DNA of 22,460 nt, taken from assembly GCA_046309815.1 (NCBI GenBank), contig JBKCOJ010000004.1:1-22460 (forward strand), given 5' to 3'. Shown here piece after piece: positions 16,249 to 22,460 of the stretch; position 1 is the first letter of the stretch; every line of letters begins with the position of its first letter. The notes under the pieces were generated by a model that worked only from the letters and a program-made list of their open reading frames with translations, had not been told where the DNA came from and did no database searches. The DNA comes from CAITNM01 sp021298215. GTDB lineage: Bacteria > Pseudomonadota > Alphaproteobacteria > Paracaedibacterales > CAITNM01. Position numbers and translations under genes: made by a program.

Positions 16249-16498
16249 CGGACGCTCAACTATTTATTTTTCAACTTAATACAAAACGTGCCAAATAAAC
16301 ACAACAGAGAATAAAAATAAATTTAGGATCGTCATATTAGTAAAGGTTATTCTATTTCGCATTCTTCTTTTTTAAATCTAGACAATAAATAAATAATCCA
16401 TCACCATTATTAGGACTATATAAATATTTAATAAAATTTTAAGAATAATTCTTTAATTTTAGAATGATAACAATTTTTTATGATTAAGGAGAATTTTG

Positions 16499-16957
16499 AT
16501 GAAAATTTTAAAAGCGCTTTTTACGTTTCTTTTTGTAAGTTTTATCGCTCAAGCTTGGGCAGCTGATACCTTTGACGGTTTAGAAGGAGGTGGTGTTAAT
16601 GAAAGAAGAACTACTCAGAATACCTTTTTGAGCCAAGCAATGAATATGCTTCAACGAGGCGAAGAAGGCGCTGCATGCGTGACTACACGTACATTAAAAA
16701 CATTAATTCCAGGCGTTATAACAGCTGCGTTTGTTGGTCTTGGAGCATTCTTAGTACAAGATTATAGAAGTAGAACAGCTGGTGATAGCTTCTCAGACAT
16801 TTGGGTAGATTGCCCGAAGACAACCAGTGGAGTCGGCAACCATTGCGAACGCATGCAACAAGAAGTTGTATGGGGTGCTATATTTTTAGCTGGAGGCCTT
16901 TTCTCAGCAGGTTGGACTGCGTGCACCTTATTTACTGGCCAAATTTGCGGCGATTAA
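16499..16957 (+). CDS. Small secreted/membrane protein of unknown function
   Basis: The ATG at 16499 is chosen because AAGGAG lies seven bases upstream; a TTG three bases earlier is less likely. The 152-residue protein has a signal peptide ending AWAA near residue 21. Two further hydrophobic segments follow, around 69-87 (TLIPGVITAAFVGLGAFLV) and 122-143 (VVWGAIFLAGGLFSAGWTA), so it is probably a small exported membrane protein with a Cys-containing loop between them (DCPKTTSGVGNHCER). No family is recognised. It stands alone, divergent from the 16248 gene, after about 250 nt of very AT-rich sequence. Confidence 0.7.
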   Translation: MKILKALFTFLFVSFIAQAWAADTFDGLEGGGVNERRTTQNTFLSQAMNMLQRGEEGAACVTTRTLKTLIPGVITAAFVGLGAFLVQDYRSRTAGDSFSDIWVDCPKTTSGVGNHCERMQQEVVWGAIFLAGGLFSAGWTACTLFTGQICGD

Positions 16958-17011
16958 AAGAGCATTTTTATAAATTCGACGCAAGAATTTAAAAATATTG
17001 ATATTATTCAA

Positions 17012-17154
17012 TGGATCCCGGCCATCGCCGGAACGTCTACGTGGCAGTATCCATGACGCAAATCACGGGATTTAATGACGAAAATATTACGCACTAAAAT
17101 GATGGCAAACACATCGAAGAGTGCGTCGATAAGATAGGTTAAAAGAAGGGTTGT
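17012..17154 (-). pseudogene. Duplicated fragment of the ccmF 5' end with its palindromic repeat
   Basis: Bases 17012-17154 align with 15554-15697 in the same orientation at about 87% identity, with one deleted base. The last 30 or so bases are identical. The fragment covers CcmF codons for the first membrane helix and part of the repeat-encoded loop, but the start codon is lost and an indel breaks the frame. One end of the similarity falls at the edge of the repeat (TGGATCCCGG). It fills much of the gap between the genes at 16957 and 17181. Confidence 0.85.
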
Positions 17155-17180
17155 AGTTGCAAAGCGAAATTACCCCCCAA

Positions 17181-17666
17181 TTACCATAATTCACTAAAAC
17201 GTGTACCTCGGAGACAATTATAACCCTCAAAATACTGAGGATTGTCAGCAATAAATGCCTTTATATGCCTATCCCAGCTTTGTTGCTTTATTGCGAGTAA
17301 TTCATTCGCGGTTTCTTTAAAAGCATAAGCATTAAAGAGAATCTCGTTATTTTGCTTTAAAATGGTTTCCAAATACGTACGCTGACTTTTATTAAAGCTT
17401 AAAAGGGAATTTATTAAATAATCTTTTTCAATCTCATTCAAAGCTAAAAGATGCTGTCCCCAAACGCGTCCGGCCATTGATCTAATATCAGCAATTTCGT
17501 CATTTTCTGCTGCATCTAACCAGTATATAGATCGGTGCGGATTCGAAAGAATGTTCGCTATCCTACGATTGTCTGATGAGGCTGATTTCTCCTCTTCCAT
17601 CGCGTAAAGATTGGAAAAAATAGCTACAAGAAAAATTGCATATAAAAAAATACGAACTTTTTGCAT
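17181..17666 (-). CDS. Small secreted protein of unknown function
   Basis: The 161-residue protein has a clear signal peptide (MQKVRIFLYAIFLVAIFSNLYA, residues 1-22) followed by an acidic linker. The mature part is predicted helical, with Asn/Glu-rich stretches (SLLSFNKSQRTYLETILKQN). No family is recognised. It lies just after the RMD1-like gene on the same strand, about 40 nt away, and just before the ccmF fragment. The pairing of a small secreted-protein gene with a ccmF 5' end repeats the arrangement at 15715-16248, though the two proteins show no clear similarity. Confidence 0.7.
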   Translation of the reverse strand: MQKVRIFLYAIFLVAIFSNLYAMEEEKSASSDNRRIANILSNPHRSIYWLDAAENDEIADIRSMAGRVWGQHLLALNEIEKDYLINSLLSFNKSQRTYLETILKQNNEILFNAYAFKETANELLAIKQQSWDRHIKAFIADNPQYFEGYNCLRGTRFSELW

Positions 17667-17706
17667 GAAAAACTAGATAATCACCTTTATGAGAGCTAAA
17701 ACTTTT

Positions 17707-18498
17707 TTAAATCCTAGGCAAGAAATCTTTAAGAATAGAGAGGATGACCTCTACTAAGATGAGGATGATAATGACCCACTCGAGGAAAGATGAGTGGGCG
17801 TGCTTGAGCTCGTTACTGAGGATTTCGTACAGTTCGTGCACAACGTTGAGCTTATCATTGAGGATGTTTAGGCGGACTTGGATATCAAGAAATTCGACTG
17901 ACATTTGGTAAATGGGCTCGTAGCGCGGGCGTTTCCAGAAGAATTCGGGCGTATCGAGAGCAAATGATTCGAGATTGATGGAGTTTTTTTGACTAAATAA
18001 TTTGCCAATATGCTGCGAGATTTTTTTGCGCGATAAACTGATTTTGCCTTTTTCTGCAAGCTCTGCCGGAAGTTGGCGGGTGCGCTGAATGGTTTGATCA
18101 ATATCATGCTCAAACGCTGCAAGTTTTGCGGATTGAGAGAGCCCATATGAGAGGGAAATTTTTAGAATAGGATCTTCGGATTGTAAAATGATGCGATCTT
18201 CTTCTTCATCAATAATTGTTTCTACACCATATTCGTACGCAAAAGTATCTTCTTGAATGCTTCCCAAAGGTAACTTCAAAAACGGATTTAGAAGCTTCAA
18301 GGTATCGCGTTCTTTATCAACCGTATAGCCCCAAAAAACAACAGCTCCGTAGCCGAAGACGCACAACGTTTGCTCTTTGCCCATGGAAAGCATAATGACT
18401 TCATCATAGGATTGCGCAGTTATTGCGGCTGATCTGAGACTTTGAAAAATCCCATTAATATCATACGCAACACCTGCACAGTAAGAAGCACATCGCAT
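17707..18498 (-). CDS. RMD1/YagE (DUF155) family protein
   Basis: The 263-residue protein matches the RMD1/YagE family: FGYGAVVFWGY near residues 48-58, then an acidic beta segment (EEEDRIILQSEDPILKISLS), a central helical region, and the hallmark C-terminus RLNILNDKLNVVHELYEIL followed by SSFLEWVIIILILVEVILS, a single membrane anchor. Eukaryotic homologs are mitochondrial (yeast Rmd1/Rmd8, human RMND1, the last supporting mitochondrial translation); the bacterial role is not established. It starts six bases after the SPOR gene stop on the same strand, so the two form an operon. Confidence 0.9.
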   Translation of the reverse strand: MRCASYCAGVAYDINGIFQSLRSAAITAQSYDEVIMLSMGKEQTLCVFGYGAVVFWGYTVDKERDTLKLLNPFLKLPLGSIQEDTFAYEYGVETIIDEEEDRIILQSEDPILKISLSYGLSQSAKLAAFEHDIDQTIQRTRQLPAELAEKGKISLSRKKISQHIGKLFSQKNSINLESFALDTPEFFWKRPRYEPIYQMSVEFLDIQVRLNILNDKLNVVHELYEILSNELKHAHSSFLEWVIIILILVEVILSILKDFLPRI

Positions 18499-18504
18499 AA
18501 ATTA

Positions 18505-19914
18505 TTACTCAGCTATATGAACAACTTTTGAGCCATCCATTTTAACCGCGTACTTCATGGCTTTGACTTTATCAGGAAAAGGCCCCATCAGCAGACGATA
18601 AAAAACTTGACCATCTTCAGTTTCAAATTCTTTGATTTGGGATTTCATGTCTTTTAAGTTGTACTTCTTTTGGCGGCGTTTCCATTCGGAAAGTGCAGCT
18701 GCTTCGGATTTAACGGTAACCATTTGCACGTAGTATCCACCTTTTGTTACGTCAGGTTTCACTGTGTCTTGAACAGTTTCCGATGTTTGAGCCACAACAG
18801 GAGCAACTGCTGGAACAGATGTACCTGCAGGCACTGTCTGTTGCTGCATTTGTGGATTCACAGGAACTTGCTGAATTGGTATTCCTTGCTGCTGCCCAGC
18901 CATTTGCTGCGGTGGCATTGGTTGCATTTGTTGTGGGTGCTGCATAACTGGAGCTCCTGGAGCATTTTGCATCACCGGCGCCTGCATACCTCCAGCACCA
19001 GGAGCGTTATACATTGGTTGACCTGCCATTTGTTGAGGAGCCATTTGCTGCTGATTTGGGTCCATTGGAGGTTGCTGCTGCGTTTCCATAGATGGTGCTT
19101 CCGGAGGAGGAAGCAAACGCTCAGGTGGAGCGGAATTTGTATCACCATCGGTAATGCGGTCATAAATTAGTTTATCCTGGTACGGGATATTAATACCACC
19201 ACGATGATCTGGGCGAACTTTATGCGGCCCTGCTTCTGCATGGATAAGCGGTGGCGTATCATAGGTGGGAGATTTCGCCCATTTATAAGCAAACCAAGAT
19301 AGGCCTGCAATTAGAGCAACGCCTGCTACGGCCACTAATAAACGAACGGGTGAGCCTTCTTCTTGTTCACTTTCAGGCTCTTCAAAACCGGTATTTGCTT
19401 GATTTTCTCTCCAAAATCCAAGGGAGCGCACATCTTCTTGACCGTATCCTTGAGGCGCTTGATAGCCTTGATCTAGATTACTAAGCTGGCTGGCCTGAAC
19501 GGGATGCATATATGGTCCATATTGTGGCGCCTGCGGGTTTTGCATGCCATACGGATTATTAGTTGGAGCATTCATTGGAGGTTGTTGTGGATGACGAAAC
19601 GCCATGCCTTGCTGCATTTGTTGAGAGGGATAAAAATTTTCTTCCGTAGGCGCAAAATATGGTTGATTTGGGTAATTCCCCGCTTGCATGCTAGGTTGCA
19701 TACCTGGTTCTTGCTGTTGAAAATACGGGTGCGTATTATAATTGCCCACATTTTGGTTGCCCAAAGTTGGGTCGTATCCTTGTTGGGGACCCATTTGAGG
19801 ATAGCCAGGATTATCTGAAAACAACTGTTGTTGACCGGCTGCATTTTGGAAAAATGGCTCTTGCTGAGGTGATTGATCGTTCACATCGCCCCGGCGCCGA
19901 AATCTAAATGACAT
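18505..19914 (-). CDS. SPOR domain cell-division protein
   Basis: SPOR domains bind denuded peptidoglycan at the division septum. The 469-residue protein has a cytoplasmic N-terminus rich in Gln, Pro, Asn and Tyr (1-180), one membrane helix at about 190-210 (VRLLVAVAGVALIAGLSWFA), and a periplasmic part. That part holds the alphaproteobacterial motif HKVRPDHRGGINIPYQDKL (231-249), a long Gln/Met/Pro-rich linker (270-365), and a SPOR domain at about 392-466 (GGYYVQMVTVKSEAAALSEW ... GPFPDKVKAM). A good ribosome site (GAGGAG) precedes the ATG. It is cotranscribed with the RMD1-like gene. Confidence 0.92.
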   Translation of the reverse strand: MSFRFRRRGDVNDQSPQQEPFFQNAAGQQQLFSDNPGYPQMGPQQGYDPTLGNQNVGNYNTHPYFQQQEPGMQPSMQAGNYPNQPYFAPTEENFYPSQQMQQGMAFRHPQQPPMNAPTNNPYGMQNPQAPQYGPYMHPVQASQLSNLDQGYQAPQGYGQEDVRSLGFWRENQANTGFEEPESEQEEGSPVRLLVAVAGVALIAGLSWFAYKWAKSPTYDTPPLIHAEAGPHKVRPDHRGGINIPYQDKLIYDRITDGDTNSAPPERLLPPPEAPSMETQQQPPMDPNQQQMAPQQMAGQPMYNAPGAGGMQAPVMQNAPGAPVMQHPQQMQPMPPQQMAGQQQGIPIQQVPVNPQMQQQTVPAGTSVPAVAPVVAQTSETVQDTVKPDVTKGGYYVQMVTVKSEAAALSEWKRRQKKYNLKDMKSQIKEFETEDGQVFYRLLMGPFPDKVKAMKYAVKMDGSKVVHIAE

Positions 19915-20035
19915 GTTTTAAGCTCCTCAAGTATTTAGGATAGATTAAACTCTTATCTTATAAGATAGTATGTTCTGATGCCAATTGCAAAAAAATGATA
20001 AAAGTAAAATGGTAACGCACGGTTAAATCACAAAA

Positions 20036-20833
20036 CTAAAAATCGCTAAATATTGCGCATAACTCTTTTCGTTTACTCATTTTTTTAAATACTTGAATTC
20101 GGTTATGAATTGACTCGTTTGGCGGCCCACAAAATTCTGGCCATTGCTCTTGTAAGGTTTGATATGCTTCGAGCATACCTATACCGTCTGTTACGTGAAT
20201 AGCTGCTTTAAATGTTTCTTGTGTATAATGCTGTTCAATCCAATCTTTCATTAGATCGACTAATGGTTGATACTTTGTTTTTCCTTTTTTAATTTCTCTA
20301 CAGTAGGTTCCTAATCTGTAAAAAACTGAGGTAAAATTTAAAGAACCACCGTAGACATCAAGAATAGCCATAATACCCTTTGCGTTTCTTTCTTTAAACA
20401 AACCAATATCGAGTTGAAGTGCCTCCATTTGAAAAACACTTTCTGGATTATTTTTTGCTTTTTCTAAAAGCAATTCCACATAAGGTTGCTCCAAACGAAA
20501 CCTTTCTTCTTCCAAACGCCGACAACGAATTTCTTCATTTGAAAGCGGCCACTGCGAAGGAGCTACTTCTAGCCTTTCTAATAGCGCCTTACAACCACTT
20601 ACTGTGCTAAATTTTTCTTCTTGTAAGGGATCACTTGCGGCTGGAGGTAGGCAGTTTTGATTATAAATATATTTTTTGAGCTCTACCATTTCGGGATCAT
20701 GTCCGCGATAGCATAGAACTTTTCGCTTAAATTCAGCCTGCAGATTTCCCAACCACGCAGGAGATGTCGCTTGCAGATAACTAGACGTTATACTCATAAA
20801 AACAAACAAAAAGGATATTTTTTTCATAACCAT
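20036..20833 (-). CDS. Secreted protein of unknown function
   Basis: The 265-residue protein begins MVMKKISFLFVFMSITSSYLQA, a signal peptide; the ATG at 20827 (MKK) is an equally plausible start. The mature protein is largely helical, with charged stretches (SNEEIRCRRLEEERFRLEQ) and six cysteines. No family is recognised. It stands alone on the minus strand between the SPOR gene and tadA. Its first 60 bases overlap the plus-strand ORF at 20771-21175. Confidence 0.7.
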   Translation of the reverse strand: MVMKKISFLFVFMSITSSYLQATSPAWLGNLQAEFKRKVLCYRGHDPEMVELKKYIYNQNCLPPAASDPLQEEKFSTVSGCKALLERLEVAPSQWPLSNEEIRCRRLEEERFRLEQPYVELLLEKAKNNPESVFQMEALQLDIGLFKERNAKGIMAILDVYGGSLNFTSVFYRLGTYCREIKKGKTKYQPLVDLMKDWIEQHYTQETFKAAIHVTDGIGMLEAYQTLQEQWPEFCGPPNESIHNRIQVFKKMSKRKELCAIFSDF

Positions 20834-21175
20834 TCCAGTCTAAAAGAACTGCATTCACTTTTTAAATTGCATAATACCATAATTAACGCTTTCCAAAAGC
20901 TTATTTCTGCTACTGGGTATGGATCAATAGAAAACCGAAAGACATTACTATTTCTCAATAAAAGAGACCTCTCTCATTCAGATATAGAACTTTATTATAT
21001 GATACATAATGTTATCGTTGTTCAAGGGGAAGGATTCTCTCCCTTTACACAGGAGGCTCAGAAAAACTTAAAGCTTATACTTCAAAGTCAAAAGCCCCTT
21101 TTTTTAATTTCTTCTGGGAATTTCCTTATAAAAGATGCGCACCTAGTTCGAGGATCAACACATGCTGTGCTTTAA
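20771..21175 (+). CDS. Orphan ORF, possibly a gene remnant
   Basis: The frame is open for 134 residues and fills the gap between two minus-strand genes. Residues 1-20 are antisense to the start of the 20833 gene and are unlikely to be native. The remaining part (GYGSIENRKTLLFLNKRDL ... KPLFLISSGNFLIKD) has reasonable protein composition. No start codon with a ribosome site is evident. I see no family match. It may be the 3' end of a lost gene, or chance. Confidence 0.3.
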   Translation: MQITRRYTHKNKQKGYFFHNHSSLKELHSLFKLHNTIINAFQKLISATGYGSIENRKTLLFLNKRDLSHSDIELYYMIHNVIVVQGEGFSPFTQEAQKNLKLILQSQKPLFLISSGNFLIKDAHLVRGSTHAVL

Positions 21176-21180
21176 AATGC

Positions 21181-21615
21181 TCAGCGCTTTTCTTTAAAGA
21201 AATCGGTCATAATTTTGCTGCATTCTTTTTCTAAAATGCCGCCAATGACGTCGGGTTTGTGATGAGAGTGCTCAAAAATTTTGGGGCCGTGTTCAACTCC
21301 GCCGGATTTGGGATCGTAGGCACCAAAAACAAGCTTACCAACACGCGCTTGGGCAATGGCTGCAGCACACATCGGACACGGCTCAAGTGTTACAAAAAGC
21401 GTGCATTCGTTTAAGTATAGGGTTTGCAATTTATAAAAGGCTTGCGAAATGACAATAAGCTCTGCGTGGTGAAGAGGATTACTATCAGAAATACATTCGT
21501 TGTGAGCTTTGGCGATAATTTTTTCGTTTTTAACGAGCACCGCTCCCACGGGGACTTCATTACGTGATATAGCAAGCACCGCTTGTTCTAGAGCACGATG
21601 CATGAGTGTATTCAT
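21181..21615 (-). CDS. tadA: tRNA-specific adenosine deaminase TadA
   Basis: TadA converts A34 to inosine in the anticodon wobble position of tRNA-Arg(ACG), allowing one tRNA to read CGU, CGC and CGA. The 144-residue protein has the zinc deaminase signature: HAE at 50-52 (H50 zinc ligand, E52 proton shuttle) and PCPMC at 79-83 (C80 and C83 zinc ligands). VPVGAVLV (21-28) precedes them and GGILEKECSKIMTDFF (125-140) follows, as in bacterial TadA. It is slightly short but complete. The ATG at 21615 is used; an ATG four codons later is also possible. Confidence 0.95.
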   Translation of the reverse strand: MNTLMHRALEQAVLAISRNEVPVGAVLVKNEKIIAKAHNECISDSNPLHHAELIVISQAFYKLQTLYLNECTLFVTLEPCPMCAAAIAQARVGKLVFGAYDPKSGGVEHGPKIFEHSHHKPDVIGGILEKECSKIMTDFFKEKR

Positions 21616-21723
21616 TATTCCATACCTTTACGCACAATGTTAAAGAGCATATAGCAAAAAATGCGATGCGTTGTTAGCTGTTTATTTTGATAGGTATCAC
21701 AGCATAATTATGGGGAAATGAAT

Positions 21724-21747
21724 AGCAGGAGCGATAAAGCTCCTGCT
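21724..21747 (-). terminator. Probable terminator of the right-edge gene
   Basis: AGCAGGAGC (21724-21732) and GCTCCTGCT (21739-21747) form a perfect 9-bp stem with a 6-nt loop, 24 nt after the stop at 21771. On the minus strand it is followed by ATTCATTT, a weak T-rich tail. Confidence 0.65.
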
Positions 21748-21770
21748 TGATTGTTATTATGGACTATATA

Positions 21771-22460
21771 TTAAGCTGTTGCTGGGAATACTGTTATGTT
21801 ACGTGCCCATGTTGCACCAGCACCGAGGTTTATGCTTGATCCACCTTGCATACCTACATCGCCAACAAGGGCCACGTCGTTGTCTGTCGGTACAGAAATA
21901 GTTGGGTGTGCTGCTAGTCCATCGCCATCAGTAAAAAAGTATACAAAATTCCCAGTAATCGCTGCAAGTGGATCTCCTGTAATATTCCAAAACGTAAGTG
22001 GCACTCCGCCATATGTTAAACCTTGATCAGTTGTATCGTTTGTTGACCACCATGATGCCCAACTTGTATTCCACGGATGAACTGGAGCCCATGCTATATC
22101 ATTTGGACCTGAGTTAAATCCTGTTAAGTTTACTGGCCAAGGCAATACATCAGATCCAGATTTAAAGTATCCATCATCCACATCAAAACTATAAGTTGTC
22201 GTTTCTACTAATGCAGCACCAACTTTCTTTCCCGCATCAACCGCTACAACGCCGCCGGTATCAACGGTTAATGAAGAGGAAACTTGACCACTGGTAAGCC
22301 TTAAATCTACCCCATTGGCGATTTTAAGAGGAGCAACTGGTGTTTTACCATTATTCACATGAAATTCACCGTGATTTACATTAATACCACCTGCTGTCTC
22401 GGCGCTTAAGTCCGTCGTCACGGTTACTAAACTGTTTACCACACTTTCTATCGCTAACTC
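21771..22460 (-). CDS. Beta-rich probable surface protein, 5' end beyond right edge
   Basis: The frame is open from the right edge to the stop at 21771. Codons before the GTG at 22442 are also in frame, so the N-terminus lies outside the window. The visible 229 residues are rich in Gly, Val, Thr, Asp and Asn with alternating patterns (GVDLRLTSGQVSSSLTVDTG) typical of beta-helix or beta-sandwich surface proteins, then an aromatic segment (HPWNTSWASWWSTNDT). The stretch GKTPVAPLKIANGVDLRLTSG faintly resembles the TPIAP...HLNGGG part of the NHL proteins at 1-3372. No barrel or anchor is seen at the C-terminus. Secretion is inferred. Confidence 0.65.
   Translation of the reverse strand, partial: ELAIESVVNSLVTVTTDLSAETAGGINVNHGEFHVNNGKTPVAPLKIANGVDLRLTSGQVSSSLTVDTGGVVAVDAGKKVGAALVETTTYSFDVDDGYFKSGSDVLPWPVNLTGFNSGPNDIAWAPVHPWNTSWASWWSTNDTTDQGLTYGGVPLTFWNITGDPLAAITGNFVYFFTDGDGLAAHPTISVPTDNDVALVGDVGMQGGSSINLGAGATWARNITVFPATA

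Noticed and set aside
18670..19818. Plus-strand open frames opposite the SPOR gene
   Set aside because: Their His/Leu/Trp-rich composition is the antisense of the Gln/Pro/Met-rich linker; they are shadows of it.
1..22460. tRNA or rRNA genes, CRISPR arrays, transposases
   Set aside because: No tRNA T-arm signature with a foldable cloverleaf, no regularly spaced repeats and no transposase motifs were found by reading.

Overview
The window is an AT-rich stretch of a bacterial chromosome. A GTA-type terminase, the alphaproteobacterial form of SPOR protein, CcmF and coding-compatible palindromic repeats point to an alphaproteobacterium. Many small unrecognised secreted proteins, decaying paralogs and an ankyrin-like protein suggest a host-associated, Rickettsiales- or Holosporales-like lineage. 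The lineage is inferred from gene content only.

Layout. (1) 1-3372, minus strand: two paralogous secreted NHL beta-propeller proteins that share an unrecognised C-terminal beta-rich domain. The first runs off the left edge. (2) 3559-4878: a lone but apparently intact GTA/phage-type terminase large subunit. (3) 4975-10095: a cluster of signal-peptide proteins of unknown function, several of them broken. Two paralogs (6006-6958 and 7047-7730) carry a frameshift and an in-frame amber codon. A second pair (7822-8610 and 9378-10095) has one intact and one frameshifted member. A minus-strand ankyrin-like secreted protein lies between that pair. Three of these plus-strand genes share a conserved 5' element with paired half-sites 21 nt apart. 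(4) 10154-13729, minus: an MFS symporter, a DedA membrane protein and a secreted protein whose C-terminus resembles a RAP domain. (5) 13853-17154: ccmF, carrying three in-frame palindromic-repeat insertions, is translationally coupled to a small secreted-protein gene. A decayed second copy of the ccmF 5' end, including its repeat, lies 1.46 kb away. (6) 17181-21615, mostly minus: a small secreted protein, an RMD1/YagE-family protein in an operon with a SPOR cell-division protein, another secreted protein, an orphan plus-strand ORF and tadA. (7) 21771-22460, minus: the C-terminal part of a beta-rich probable surface protein entering from the right edge.

Housekeeping genes (ccmF, dedA, the SPOR gene, RMD1, tadA) are therefore separated by a fast-evolving set of exported proteins. 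The most unusual features are the shared leader element, the recurrent gene decay with traceable lesions, the repeat-invaded ccmF with its duplicated fragment, and the exported RAP-like protein. No tRNA, rRNA, CRISPR array or transposase gene was seen.
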